Below, one piece after another: positions 1-8,303 of a stretch of 64,000 bases of DNA. Origin of the DNA: Mycobacterium terramassiliense. Its GTDB lineage: Bacteria; Actinomycetota; Actinomycetes; Mycobacteriales; Mycobacteriaceae. The position numbers and the translations under genes are program-made. The notes under the pieces were generated by a model, which was given only the letters and a program-made list of their open reading frames with translations, did no database searches and was not told the DNA's origin. Within the stretch, counting starts at the first letter, position 1. Every line of letters begins with the position of its first letter. The DNA lies in assembly GCF_900157385.1 (NCBI RefSeq), contig NZ_LT717700.1, forward strand, positions 1,240,216 to 1,304,215. Direction: 5' to 3'.

Positions 1-33
1 CATCCGGCGCGCCGAAAGGAGTTGTGTTTTCCG

Positions 34-516
34 GTGTCTTCGCCTTCTGAACGCCCGCGGCGACGCTCCACGGCCAAGCAGCGGGCCGTGTTGGAGGTCT
101 TGCGGGAGCAGGAGAACTTCCGCAGCGCCCAGCAGCTTTATCTGGACGTTCGCCAGAAGCGGCAGCTGCGGATCGGTCTGACCAGCGTCTACCGCATCCT
201 GCGCACGCTGGCCGACGACCGCGTCGCCGAAACGCAGCGCGCCGAGGACGGCGAGATCCTCTACCGCCTGCGAACCGGGACGGGTCACCGTCACTACCTG
301 GTCTGTAGGACGTGCGGCGCGGCCGTGGGATTCACCCCCGTCGAGGTCGAAGAGCACACCCGCCTCCTGAGCCGCCAACACCACTACACCGACGTCACTC
401 ACTACGTCGATCTCTACGGCATATGTCCGCTATGCCGGGCCGCCCCGGGATCCGAACGCTCAGCGGGTCGACCGCATCCCGCCGCGCTTCATTCAGACGA
501 GCGTCGGACGCCGTAG
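34..516 (+). CDS. Fur-family metal regulator, Zur-like
   Basis: Fur/Zur repressor of about 160 residues. An N-terminal winged helix ([11 protein letters not shown], then [16 protein letters not shown]) is followed by a dimerisation domain with a His-rich stretch (GHRHYLVC) and two CxxC pairs (CRTC and CPLC) expected to hold structural zinc. It faces the C-minus ribosomal protein and cobW genes and overlaps the end of the L31 gene by 28 bp, so zinc sensing (Zur) is more likely than iron sensing. It differs enough from the usual mycobacterial Zur/FurB that I read it as a second paralogue. A TTG at 22 abuts the AAAGGAG ribosome site too closely; the GTG at 34 is better spaced. The true start could lie elsewhere. 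Confidence 0.85.
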   Translation: MSSPSERPRRRSTAKQRAVLEVLREQENFRSAQQLYLDVRQKRQLRIGLTSVYRILRTLADDRVAETQRAEDGEILYRLRTGTGHRHYLVCRTCGAAVGFTPVEVEEHTRLLSRQHHYTDVTHYVDLYGICPLCRAAPGSERSAGRPHPAALHSDERRTP

Positions 517-755
517 CGGCGCCGGAATTTCTCCACTTGCCCGGCGGTGTCGACGATGCGGCGCCCGCCGGTCCAGAACGGGTGTGAATCGGAGGTGACT
601 TCGACGACGACCAGCGGGTACGTTTCCGTCCCGTGCGGCGTCCGCCACTCGATGGTGCGTGAGCTGGTGAGGGTCGATCGGGTCAAAAACATCGCACCGG
701 TGGTGGCGTCTTGGAAGACGACAGGGTGGTAGTCGGGGTGGATGCCGGGCTTCAT
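489..755 (-). CDS. rpmE2: 50S ribosomal protein L31, zinc-independent type B
   Basis: An 88-residue L31 of the C-minus (type B) kind, starting [16 protein letters not shown]. It has no cysteine, so it cannot bind the zinc ion that classical L31 carries. In zinc limitation such paralogues replace the zinc-containing version and free its zinc. Its ATG overlaps the stop of the upstream CobW-like gene (TGATG), indicating translational coupling in a two-gene operon read leftward from a Zur-box region. The start was chosen from the conserved family N-terminus and this overlap. The C-terminus overlaps the convergent Fur-like gene by 28 bp. Confidence 0.93.
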   Translation of the reverse strand: MKPGIHPDYHPVVFQDATTGAMFLTRSTLTSSRTIEWRTPHGTETYPLVVVEVTSDSHPFWTGGRRIVDTAGQVEKFRRRYGVRRSSE

Positions 756-1951
756 CAGCGGTCTCCGTCCTGGGTGTGCCTGGCGGGCGTGTCCTGAGCG
801 GCTTCCGTCGGCGCGGCACAGGGGTCTTCGTGCCAGTCGCCGAAGGGGTCGTCGTAGTGCATCCAGTCCTGCGGGGACCGGTACTCCTCGTCGGTGAGCA
901 GCGCGCCGTGCAGGCCGTCGAGAATGTCGGAAAGCTGGGCGCCGCAGAGCAGTACGGTCATCGCGGTGTGCCGATCGCCGTGCCTGTCGTCCCATCTCAG
1001 CTCGGCGAACGCGCGTCGTTCGGCGTCGACACCGCTCAGCTCGGCGGCGGTCAGGGCGGCGAGCCACTTGCCGGCGGAGCTCACCCGCAATCCGCCGCCG
1101 GCCGATTCCAACCACATCGCGTGCTCGGGTTGGCTGGCCAGCCAGAGCCGTCCCCGGGTTCGAATCACGCCGTCGAGCAGCAGGTCCACACAGGCGTGCA
1201 GACGCTGCGGATGAAAGGGGCGTCGGGAATTGAACTCCACCAACGTAATCGGGCCACGGGAATCCAGGGGTGGCTGTCCGGCCAGCAGGGGACCGTGCGG
1301 ATCATCGCTTCGGCCCCGCCGCGCGTCGGACGGCAGATTGTCCAACGTCTGCTCGATGTCGTCCGGGCCTACCTGGATGCGCGCGCGGGGTGACAGGCGG
1401 CGCAGCACGCCGGCCACGTGCGGGTCGGGTCGGTTGAGCACGACCACGTCGGCGAATTCGGCCTGACCGACCACCACCTGGGCCCGGGTGCGCCCGTCGT
1501 CGAGTTCGGCGTCGCCGAGCGCCTCGCCCAGCCATGCCGACGAATCGATGCAGGTCACCACGGCGGCGATCGACACGTCCGTCGCCGCCGGCCCGTCGAC
1601 GTACCCCGGCGCCACCCGGATCCGGACATGGTTGATGGCCAGGCAGATTGGTTCGGGTTCCAGCCACGGCGCCAGGTGCACCACGACGCGGTCGACGTCG
1701 TCGCGGCGGTGTAGCTGTCGCAGCAGCACTAGCAGGTCGTTGCGGATGGTGCACGACACGCACCCGTGCGCGAGCTCGATCCCAGCCTCGGCCGTCGTCA
1801 GCACCCGATGCTGCAACATTGCCGTCGTCCGGCGCACCACATGCCCGTCGAAACGATGCTCCACCACCAGCGTCCCGGGAGTGCGTAGCAGCGCCCCCAC
1901 GACCGGATCGGTGCCGGCCTGGCCGGCGACGAGGATGACGGGCGTCCGCAT
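755..1951 (-). CDS. CobW/COG0523-like protein with degenerate P-loop
   Basis: A 398-residue protein related to COG0523 metallochaperone GTPases and resembling M. tuberculosis Rv0106. The N-terminus ([17 protein letters not shown]) occupies the Walker A position but lacks the GK[S/T] lysine and serine/threonine. The usual CxCC metal motif is reduced to GCVSC. The C-terminal CobW_C-like part contains [19 protein letters not shown]. It heads a leftward operon with L31 and is preceded 13 bp upstream by a perfect Zur-box palindrome, so zinc-starvation induction is expected. Ribosome site GGGGAG lies before the ATG. Nucleotide hydrolysis is doubtful; a metal-binding or scaffold role is inference. 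Confidence 0.85.
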   Translation of the reverse strand: MRTPVILVAGQAGTDPVVGALLRTPGTLVVEHRFDGHVVRRTTAMLQHRVLTTAEAGIELAHGCVSCTIRNDLLVLLRQLHRRDDVDRVVVHLAPWLEPEPICLAINHVRIRVAPGYVDGPAATDVSIAAVVTCIDSSAWLGEALGDAELDDGRTRAQVVVGQAEFADVVVLNRPDPHVAGVLRRLSPRARIQVGPDDIEQTLDNLPSDARRGRSDDPHGPLLAGQPPLDSRGPITLVEFNSRRPFHPQRLHACVDLLLDGVIRTRGRLWLASQPEHAMWLESAGGGLRVSSAGKWLAALTAAELSGVDAERRAFAELRWDDRHGDRHTAMTVLLCGAQLSDILDGLHGALLTDEEYRSPQDWMHYDDPFGDWHEDPCAAPTEAAQDTPARHTQDGDR

Positions 1952-1963
1952 CGCTCCCCCTTT

Positions 1964-1978
1964 TGAAAATCATTTTCA
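1964..1978. promoter_or_regulatory. Zur box upstream of cobW-like/L31 operon
   Basis: TGAAAATCATTTTCA is a perfect 7+1+7 palindrome of the mycobacterial Zur (FurB) type. It lies 13 bp before the cobW-like ATG, where bound Zur would block transcription when zinc is plentiful. A second copy 40 bp away faces the L28 operon. Confidence 0.8.
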
Positions 1979-2017
1979 TTAGCGCTCCCGGTACGGTACC
2001 GTGTCCGGCGGGGCTTG

Positions 2018-2034
2018 TCGAAAATGATTTTCAA
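2018..2034. promoter_or_regulatory. Zur box upstream of C-minus ribosomal operon
   Basis: TCGAAAATGATTTTCAA contains the perfect palindrome GAAAAT-G-ATTTTC. It ends 25 bp before the L28 GTG. Together with the box at 1964-1978 it gives the divergent promoter region one operator per operon. Confidence 0.8.
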
Positions 2035-2059
2035 TAGCAACGGGCCCGGAAGGGGAAGC

Positions 2060-2296
2060 GTGTCTGCTCATTGCCAAGTGACCGGCCGCGCGCCGGGTTT
2101 CGGCAACGCGGTGTCGCATTCGCATCGCCGCACCCGCCGGCGCTGGTCACCCAACATCCAACTCAAGACGTACTACCTGCCGTCGGAGGGCCGCCGGATC
2201 CGGCTGCAGGTCAGTGCCAAGGGGATCAAGGTCATCGACCGTGACGGCATCGAGGCCGTCGTGGCCAGGCTGCGTCGGCAGGGGCAGCGAATCTGA
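2060..2296 (+). CDS. rpmB: 50S ribosomal protein L28, zinc-independent paralogue
   Basis: A 78-residue L28 ([22 protein letters not shown]...). The CxxC of zinc-binding L28 is reduced to a single Cys (CQVTG) and the second pair is missing, making it a C-minus paralogue. It is the first gene of a five-gene rightward operon behind a Zur box. The GTG at 2060 follows GGAAGGGG and gives the family N-terminus; an in-frame ATG at 2024 lies inside the operator region and is unlikely. The stop overlaps the L33 start (TGATG). Confidence 0.92.
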   Translation: MSAHCQVTGRAPGFGNAVSHSHRRTRRRWSPNIQLKTYYLPSEGRRIRLQVSAKGIKVIDRDGIEAVVARLRRQGQRI

Positions 2297-2460
2297 TGGC
2301 GCGCAACGAGTTACGCCCGATCGTCAAACTGCGCTCCACCGCGGGCACCGGATACACCTACATGACCCGCAAGAACCGGCGCAACGATCCCGACCGGCTG
2401 GTGCTGCGCAAATACGACCCCGTGATCCGCCGCCACGTCGACTTCCGCGAGGAGCGCTGA
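2296..2460 (+). CDS. rpmG: 50S ribosomal protein L33, zinc-independent paralogue
   Basis: A 54-residue L33 ([19 protein letters not shown]...). It has no cysteines, whereas zinc-containing L33 has two CxxC pairs. The ATG overlaps the L28 stop, and the S14 ATG follows two bases after its own stop, so all these genes are probably translated from one message. It replaces the C-plus L33 when zinc is scarce, as established for this gene set in mycobacteria. Confidence 0.93.
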   Translation: MARNELRPIVKLRSTAGTGYTYMTRKNRRNDPDRLVLRKYDPVIRRHVDFREER

Positions 2461-2462
2461 GC

Positions 2463-2768
2463 ATGGCCAAGAAATCCAAGGTCGTCAAGAACGACCAGCG
2501 GCGCGCGATCGTGGCGCGTTACGCCCAACGCCGGGCCGAACTCAAAGAGGTTATTCGCTCACCGTCGAGCACGGCGGAGCAGCGGGAGGCCGCGCAGCGC
2601 GAGCTGGCGCGGCAGCCGCGCGACGCCAGCCCCGTGCGGCTGCGCAACCGCGACGCCGTCGACGGGCGACCGCGCGGGCACCTGCGCAAGTTCGGGCTGT
2701 CGCGGGTGCGGGTGCGTCAATTGGCCCACAACGGGCAGTTGCCCGGCGTGCGGAAGGCGAGCTGGTGA
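2463..2768 (+). CDS. rpsN: 30S ribosomal protein S14, zinc-independent long form
   Basis: A 101-residue S14 of the long, cysteine-free type ([20 protein letters not shown]...). The C-terminal core ([20 protein letters not shown]) carries the conserved rRNA-binding signature but not the zinc knuckle of the 61-residue C-plus S14. It starts two bases after L33, and its stop overlaps the S18 ATG (TGATG). Role: alternative small-subunit protein under zinc limitation. Confidence 0.94.
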   Translation: MAKKSKVVKNDQRRAIVARYAQRRAELKEVIRSPSSTAEQREAAQRELARQPRDASPVRLRNRDAVDGRPRGHLRKFGLSRVRVRQLAHNGQLPGVRKASW

Positions 2769-3031
2769 TGGCCAAGAAACCTCAGCGCGGCCGGCGAGCC
2801 GCGGAACTCCTCGTGAAGCCCAAGAAGAACCTCCTCCTGAGCATGGGGCTCAGCGTGGTCGACTACAAGGACACCGCCTCGCTTCGCGTGTTCATTTCGG
2901 AGCGCGGCAAGATCCGCTCCCGGCGCGTCACCGGGCTGACCGTCCAACAACAACGTCAGGTCGCCACCGCGATCAAGAACGCGCGCGAAATGGCGCTGCT
3001 GCCCTACCCGGGACCGACCGCGGGCCACTGA
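2768..3031 (+). CDS. rpsR: 30S ribosomal protein S18, zinc-independent paralogue
   Basis: An 87-residue S18 without cysteines ([15 protein letters not shown]...). The typical segment [19 protein letters not shown] is followed by [24 protein letters not shown]. The start is the ATG overlapping the S14 stop; a GTG three bases earlier would add one residue. It is the fourth gene of the C-minus operon and is followed after 47 bp by the Mrf-like gene. Confidence 0.94.
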   Translation: MAKKPQRGRRAAELLVKPKKNLLLSMGLSVVDYKDTASLRVFISERGKIRSRRVTGLTVQQQRQVATAIKNAREMALLPYPGPTAGH

Positions 3032-3078
3032 AACGTGCGGGGCGTCAAGACATCCGGGCGATACGAAGGGAATGGCCG

Positions 3079-3468
3079 TTGACTTCGCCGCACGGCGGTA
3101 CCGACCGCCCGTTTACCGTCGTTGTCTGTACCGCGTGTGCGGCCGACGACGCGCTCTCGGTCATCGAAGAACTTCGCCCCACCATCCGACGCTGTCCACG
3201 CGCCATGCTGGTCTCCGCCACGTGCATGCTCGGGCCACTCACCTGCGCATCCCGCCCAACCGGATGCGGCGTCATGGCTCTCGTTCAGCCCTGCACGAAC
3301 GACCGGACAGCTTGCGGACCACCCCATTGGATAGGCCCCATCACCGATTACGGCGAGGCCGCGGCCCTGTGCAGTTGGCTCGAGCTCGGCCAGTGGGAAA
3401 ACACCCCCGCCCCAAGACATCTCTGCCGACATCAGCTCTGGGCTCGCAACGCCGGTCGAAGCAATTGA
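3079..3468 (+). CDS. mrf: Cysteine-rich protein, probable Mpy recruitment factor (Mrf)
   Basis: A 129-residue protein with ten cysteines, including CTAC at residues 17-20, others near 39, 49, 56, 63, 72 and 79, and CGPPHWIGPITDYGEA. The layout suggests a metal- or iron-sulfur-binding fold. It is the fifth gene behind the C-minus ribosomal proteins. That is the position I recall for mycobacterial Mrf, which recruits the hibernation factor Mpy to C-minus ribosomes and is removed when zinc is sufficient. The call rests on position and cysteine content. TTG at 3079 follows GAAGGGA by seven bases; an ATG at 3072 opens a different, less protein-like frame. Confidence 0.6.
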   Translation: MTSPHGGTDRPFTVVVCTACAADDALSVIEELRPTIRRCPRAMLVSATCMLGPLTCASRPTGCGVMALVQPCTNDRTACGPPHWIGPITDYGEAAALCSWLELGQWENTPAPRHLCRHQLWARNAGRSN

Positions 3469-3483
3469 GGCTCCGGCGAGTCA

Positions 3484-4215
3484 TCAATGCGGATAATCGT
3501 AGGGGTTGGCCGGCGCATCGATGCGGGTGACCGCGGTCGCCTGCAGCGTCGGAATCTTGGGCGAATTCGGTTGCCTGGGCGGAACTTCGCCCTCGACCCG
3601 GATCCATGTGTTGTCGGGTAGCCCCGTGGCCTGGGCGGCGGCCGGGCCGCCCAGGTGGATGCGGGCCAGTTGGGCGTCGGCCGCGCAACAGATGATGACG
3701 ACGCGGCCGAGGTCAACGCCCTGCGCCTCGTTCAGCACAAAGCCGGTCACGGTGATCGGCCGACCCTTCAGCGAGCCGGTGGTGTCCTGAGCCTCCCGCA
3801 TCAGCACCTCCGGCAGCGACAGCTCGGGTGCCCGGCCGGGGGGGATCGGCGGAAACGCCCGATTCAGAACGTCATTGGACACCGATGTCACCGATGGCGC
3901 GGCGGCCGACGGCCTGAGCGCCGGTGGCGTGATGAAACACAGGGCCATGATGGGTAAGACGAGTAGCCACACGATGCCGCGCCGATGGGAGTGCGGGTGG
4001 CCGTGATCGTCGACCTCATCACTGATGCGTGGACCACCGCGGCGGATATCGCGGAGCATCGCCAACAGCGCTAAGCCGATGAGCAGGACCGCCGAAGCGA
4101 TTAGCCACGGCAGCAGTCCCGGCTTGACGTAGCGGGTGAACTCGCCCGTGATCGTGATCATGATGATGCTGATGCCCACCACCAGCAGCACGGTGTTCTC
4201 TGTTTCGCGGGTCAT
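3484..4215 (-). CDS. TIGR03943/DUF1980 family membrane protein
   Basis: A 243-residue protein with two N-terminal membrane segments, a His/Asp-rich loop (DEVDDHGHPHSHRR), a third membrane segment and an extracytoplasmic domain containing RPITVTGFVLNE and VIICCAADAQ. This is the layout of the TIGR03943 (YcgQ) family, which pairs with DUF318 permeases. Its ATG overlaps the upstream permease stop (TAATG), so the two are coupled. The His-rich loop and the neighbouring zinc genes suggest metal transport; the substrate is unproven. Confidence 0.75.
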   Translation of the reverse strand: MTRETENTVLLVVGISIIMITITGEFTRYVKPGLLPWLIASAVLLIGLALLAMLRDIRRGGPRISDEVDDHGHPHSHRRGIVWLLVLPIMALCFITPPALRPSAAAPSVTSVSNDVLNRAFPPIPPGRAPELSLPEVLMREAQDTTGSLKGRPITVTGFVLNEAQGVDLGRVVIICCAADAQLARIHLGGPAAAQATGLPDNTWIRVEGEVPPRQPNSPKIPTLQATAVTRIDAPANPYDYPH

Positions 4216-5207
4216 TACCTACCGCCCAGGACGAACAGTCCGACGCCGCAGGCGCTGACGATCGCGACGAGGAACGTGCAGGGCGCGAAGCGGGCCGCGA
4301 AGGCCCGGCCGAACATGCCCGCCTGCATCGCGAACAGCTTGACGTCGACCGCCGGGCCCACAACCAGAAACACGAGCCGGGGCAGCAGCGGCACCATGAT
4401 CATGCTGGCCGCCACGAACGCATCGGCCTCCGAACACAATGCCAGAACCACCGCCAGGGTGGCCATCACCGCGACGCCCAGGATCAGGTTCGACGCCAGA
4501 TGGGTGAACACCCAACGCGGCACCACGACATGCAGCGCGGCCGCCGCGGCGGCGCCCACCACCAAATACGATGCGGCCTGAAGGAAGTCGTGTCTTGCCG
4601 CCTCGGTGAAGACCGTCCACCGCGACTCGGTCCGGGTTCCCGACGCGGGCAACCGACGGGTGATCCACTCCGCGCGGCCCCAACGTGACCACGCCCAGCC
4701 CATGATCACCGCGGTCAGCAGCGACGCGGCCATGCGCGCGACGACCATCGTGGGCGCACCGGGAAACGCGACCGCGGTGGCCACCAGCACGACCGGGTTG
4801 ATCGCCGGCGCGGCCAGCATGAACGTCAAAGCCGCCGCCCCCGTGGCCCCGCCTTCGCCGAACAGCCGCCGCGCCACCGGAACCGAACCGCATTCACAGC
4901 CTGGCAACGCCGCCCCGCCCACGCCGGCGGCCAACACCGCAACGGCCGGACGGCGCGGCAGCCACCGGGCCAATCGTTCCGGCGACACGAACACCGCGAT
5001 CAACCCGCTGACCACCACGCCGAGCGCCAGAAAGGGGACCGCCTGCACGAACACCCCACAGAACACCGTGCCGGCGGTCGATAACGCCGGACTGAGGGCG
5101 ACCGCGTTTCGCAGCCTCGTCGCCGCGAAAGCGCCGACGAGCAAAATGCCCACCAGCACTTCCATCGACCCGACGCGCAGCCTCGGCCGGGTCCTCAGCG
5201 TCGCCAT
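4215..5207 (-). CDS. DUF318 (YcgR/YraQ-type) permease
   Basis: A 330-residue polytopic membrane protein of about eight to ten segments with the family motif GGAALPGCECGSVPVARRL and a second conserved stretch AAPAINPVVLVATAVAF. Such permeases act with TIGR03943 partners, as here. The conserved Cys-Glu-Cys in the first motif may handle a metal or thiol. Context argues for a metal-ion system used in zinc limitation, possibly linked to the CobW-like protein. No Zur box was seen in the 170 bp before this gene. Confidence 0.75.
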   Translation of the reverse strand: MATLRTRPRLRVGSMEVLVGILLVGAFAATRLRNAVALSPALSTAGTVFCGVFVQAVPFLALGVVVSGLIAVFVSPERLARWLPRRPAVAVLAAGVGGAALPGCECGSVPVARRLFGEGGATGAAALTFMLAAPAINPVVLVATAVAFPGAPTMVVARMAASLLTAVIMGWAWSRWGRAEWITRRLPASGTRTESRWTVFTEAARHDFLQAASYLVVGAAAAAALHVVVPRWVFTHLASNLILGVAVMATLAVVLALCSEADAFVAASMIMVPLLPRLVFLVVGPAVDVKLFAMQAGMFGRAFAARFAPCTFLVAIVSACGVGLFVLGGR

Positions 5208-5290
5208 CGTCCCAGTATGTCAGCGCGCGGGGCGCATCATCGGGACCTGCGGCGAAGCCGGCGAGGGCGTTGGCGAGTTTACGAAATTCA

Positions 5291-5310
5291 TGGGTGCAGA
5301 TTCTCACCCA
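5291..5310. terminator. Small hairpin between PPE gene and permease
   Basis: TGGGTG and CACCCA form a 6-bp stem with an 8-base loop in the gap after the PPE gene. There is no T-run. It may be a weak terminator. Confidence 0.25.
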
Positions 5311-5378
5311 GGCCAAGCGGTTTATGCGCAACGCGCACAACGTCTTTCAGCCCTGGGGTCTGGCTTGCGCTGCTGTCC

Positions 5379-7226
5379 CTACGCCTTTTCGCCGGCTTCG
5401 TCCCCACCGTCCTGCTCCCAGGTGGCAGGCATCATCGGCATCTTCGGGCCGCCGCCGAAGCCGTCGCCGGCGAGCGTCGTCAATCCCGCCGCCTCGGCGA
5501 CCGCCTCGTTGCGTGCGGTGCCGGCGAAGCCGAGAGTCCCGGCGCCCCGCTCCGAGGCCATCGACTCCCCTCCTGACGACTCACCCCAGTCCGGGTCGAC
5601 GTCGATATTCATGTCCATGTACTCGTCGCCGTAGCCGCGCTGCTTCGCCCGCTGGCGCCGCCGCGCCCGCGTCGCCTCGCGCGCGGCCGCCGCTGCCGCC
5701 GCCGCGGCGGTGTCCGGTTCCGGCGCTTTTCTTTTCGCGCTCGAGCTCGCGTGGGCGCCCATCCCGGAGCCGGACGAGATGCCGGGAGGCCCGACCACGT
5801 AGGGAGGGAAGAAACCCGGCGCACCCGCGGCCGCGGGCGGCGGCGGGGCCGGGGGGAGGGAAGAAACCCGGCGCGCCCGCGGCCGCGGGGCCGGGCTGGC
5901 GGGCGCGGGAGGGCTAGGCGGCGTCGGCGCGGGCGCCGGCGCCGAGGCTGGGGCCGCCGCCGGCGCGGCGAAAGTCGGGCCCATTGCGACCGGCAAGACC
6001 GGGGGCGCGGCCGCGACGGGTGCGAGCACCGGCCCGACAACCGGTGGGGGCACCGGGGCCGGGACGGCAATCCCTCCCAAGCCGCCCAGTGCTGCGGGAG
6101 CGACGGCCGGGAGCGCTGCGACGGCCACGGCCGGGTTGGAAACCGCGTAGGCAAGGACTTCGTTTATGTGCACCGGGAAATCGAACAATTGCCAGCTGAT
6201 CAGCCATTGAAAGGCCTGCACCGGATTTTGCGTCAGGTCTACCCCGAAATTTTGAAAGTCCTCAAAAAGTTCGAGGCTTCGCGCGACCCAAAACGATGCC
6301 TGGCCCGGGTCCGTGAATGTGTCGTAGGTGGCTCCGTTGATCGTGCCCCCCGCCGGATCCCAACTGATGCCGAAGTGCTGCAGGATGCTCGCAACGAAGT
6401 TATCGATCGGAAGATCGACCGTCGGGTCGTGTGCAAGTTGACTATTTCCTATACCCAAGCTGTTTTGCAAAAAATTCACGAGCCCCGGCGGAAGCCCGTA
6501 CGGGTTGTCCGATTGAGTATTGTTAAGAAGGATGGTTGCAATCTGCTGTTGCAGTCCCAGCGGGTTTTGCAGGAACTGCTCGAATACCTGTGTGTACGCC
6601 TGCACGTACGTCTGCAGCAGGTTCGAGGCGTCCTGCACATAGTTGGAGACCGCTGACGCCGGGGTATTGGCCTCGGCTTGCGCGTCGGACTTGAGAATTT
6701 GCGGCGCGGGGGTGGTCGGCGGCGTCGACGCCACCGCCGTGGTGGACACAGCTTGATAGACGCCCATCGTGGTGGCGGCCTGAATCCACATCCGCACGTA
6801 GTCGGCCTCGTTGAGCGCGATCGGAATGGTGTTGATTCCAAAGAAATTGGTCGCCACCAAGGCTCCGTGGATGACGTGGTTGGCGGCCAGTTCGGGGAGC
6901 GTCGGCATGGCGCTCAGCGCGGCGGTGTAAGCGGTGGCCGCAGTCTCGTGCTGGGCGGCCGCCGCCGCACTGTTCGCCCCGGCCTGCAGCAACCACGCCA
7001 GGTACGGGGCATGCGCGGCAACATACGACTCGGCGCTCGGCCCCTCCCATGCGCCGCCCTGCACGGATGCCAGCACCGTGGTGAGTTCGTCTGCGGCCGA
7101 AGCGTATTCGGCACTCAGCGCATCCCACGCGCCCGCCGCCGCCAGCAGGGAACCCGGTCCCGGGCCGCTGCTCAGCAGCGCCGAGTGCACCTCCGGCGGT
7201 GCAGCCATCCAAATCGGCGCGGTCAT
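5379..7226 (-). CDS. PPE family protein, PPE-PPW subfamily
   Basis: A 615-residue PPE protein. The N-terminal 180 residues are the PPE domain ([61 protein letters not shown]), very like PPE3/PPE4 near ESX-3. A middle region is followed by a long Pro/Ala stretch, a poly-Ala tract, a basic block ([11 protein letters not shown]), an acidic block ([13 protein letters not shown]) and the PPW signature GFAGT...PMMPATW. Such proteins are exported by ESX systems with a PE partner; none is adjacent. A Zur-like box 45 bp upstream implies zinc-starvation expression, perhaps for metal uptake across the outer membrane (inference). A 35-bp repeat in two reading frames lies in the Pro-rich part. Confidence 0.9.
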   Translation of the reverse strand: MTAPIWMAAPPEVHSALLSSGPGPGSLLAAAGAWDALSAEYASAADELTTVLASVQGGAWEGPSAESYVAAHAPYLAWLLQAGANSAAAAAQHETAATAYTAALSAMPTLPELAANHVIHGALVATNFFGINTIPIALNEADYVRMWIQAATTMGVYQAVSTTAVASTPPTTPAPQILKSDAQAEANTPASAVSNYVQDASNLLQTYVQAYTQVFEQFLQNPLGLQQQIATILLNNTQSDNPYGLPPGLVNFLQNSLGIGNSQLAHDPTVDLPIDNFVASILQHFGISWDPAGGTINGATYDTFTDPGQASFWVARSLELFEDFQNFGVDLTQNPVQAFQWLISWQLFDFPVHINEVLAYAVSNPAVAVAALPAVAPAALGGLGGIAVPAPVPPPVVGPVLAPVAAAPPVLPVAMGPTFAAPAAAPASAPAPAPTPPSPPAPASPAPRPRARRVSSLPPAPPPPAAAGAPGFFPPYVVGPPGISSGSGMGAHASSSAKRKAPEPDTAAAAAAAAAREATRARRRQRAKQRGYGDEYMDMNIDVDPDWGESSGGESMASERGAGTLGFAGTARNEAVAEAAGLTTLAGDGFGGGPKMPMMPATWEQDGGDEAGEKA

Positions 7227-7270
7227 CGCGGCACTCCTCGGGCTGGAAGGGTTACCAGACCGGAAGTCTA

Positions 7271-7293
7271 TTGAAAATGATTGTCGTTATCAA
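7271..7293. promoter_or_regulatory. Zur-like box upstream of PPE gene
   Basis: A 23-bp imperfect palindrome begins TTGAAAATGATT and ends GTTATCAA. Its core matches 12 of 15 positions of the box at 1964. It lies 45 bp before the PPE start. The right arm is weaker than in the two cobW/L28 boxes. Confidence 0.6.
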
Positions 7294-7312
7294 CCCGCGG
7301 GTGTAACTGCCG

Positions 7313-8209
7313 CTACACCAATGCCCGCCCCGTCCTGATCCGCCGGTCGACGTCCCACAGCAGGACGTTGAACGGGAACTGCCGAACAACCCGCGGCAGA
7401 AGCCGGTTGACCGTGCGCAACACGGCCATCAGCCGGTCGAAGCGCCGTTGTCGGGCGGCGTCCCACGGCAGCCGCATCTCGTCGCGGAACCGCTGCGGCA
7501 AAAAGCCGGTGGTGATCAGCAACGAGAAGTTCTCCGACGCGCGCTGCAGCCGGCGCGGCAGCCTCACGCCCCGAATGCGGCCCGCGGCGATGGGATACAG
7601 GTAGTCCCGGACGGCATCGTCGATGTGCACCTTGGCCAGCGAGTCCTGCCAGTACCGGTCGAAGGCCGCACGGTCGGGCGGCCACATCTCCTCCGGGACC
7701 TGCAACGTGGTGGCCAGTGCCATGCCCTCGCGGTAATGCCGGTCGGCGTCCGCGCCGTCCAGTTCGCCGATGAAGGTGCGGTAGATGTCCACCCCGCCCT
7801 TGTAGAGGCAGGCCCCCACCCAGAGCTGCAAGTCGACGTCGAACGCGTTGTACTGCACCGGGCTGTCGGGGGTCGAGTACACCTGGGCGTGCGCCCGGTT
7901 GACCGCGCGGCGGAAGGCGTCCTTCTGGGCGTCGCTGCCGGCGGTGGCCACCGCGAGGTAGGTGAAGGTGGTGCGGGCCCTCTTGATCGGATGCAGGTCC
8001 ACCCGACCGCTTTCGACGCGGCTCTCCAGCACCCCGTAGCCGACACCCGGCCGCGCCAATTGCATGATCACGTTCGCGGGGCCGGCGAGGAGCGCCACGC
8101 CCATCAGGCCCTCGTCGATACCCAGGGCGCGCCTGGCGCGGGCGTTCCGCTGACGCGGCGGGTCCGCGACGGGGCGTTCGACCTGCCGAATCGGCTCGTG
8201 AATGGCCAT
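7313..8209 (-). CDS. DUF2236 (MpaB-like) oxygenase-family protein
   Basis: A 298-residue DUF2236 protein with the N-terminal pattern GVALLAGPANVIMQLARPGVG, then RTTFTYLAVATAGSD, and an YWQDSL segment. Related proteins include haem-containing latex-clearing oxygenases and MpaB, but most mycobacterial members have no known substrate. By order it corresponds to Rv0276. The ATG at 8209 follows GGAGGACT; a longer frame exists but lacks a better site. It is divergent from a TetR gene that may control it. Confidence 0.8.
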   Translation of the reverse strand: MAIHEPIRQVERPVADPPRQRNARARRALGIDEGLMGVALLAGPANVIMQLARPGVGYGVLESRVESGRVDLHPIKRARTTFTYLAVATAGSDAQKDAFRRAVNRAHAQVYSTPDSPVQYNAFDVDLQLWVGACLYKGGVDIYRTFIGELDGADADRHYREGMALATTLQVPEEMWPPDRAAFDRYWQDSLAKVHIDDAVRDYLYPIAAGRIRGVRLPRRLQRASENFSLLITTGFLPQRFRDEMRLPWDAARQRRFDRLMAVLRTVNRLLPRVVRQFPFNVLLWDVDRRIRTGRALV

Positions 8210-8303
8210 AGTGAGTCCTCCCCGCGGCACCGACCCGCTAAATGTGCGAACGCCTGTTTCCCGATGTTGTCCTGTCATCGGCGCCGGTGTCAAGATGGTG
8301 GCT

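Noticed and set aside
2015..2059. Longer L28 starting at 2015 or 2024
   Set aside because: These codons lie in the Zur box; GTG 2060 has the family start.
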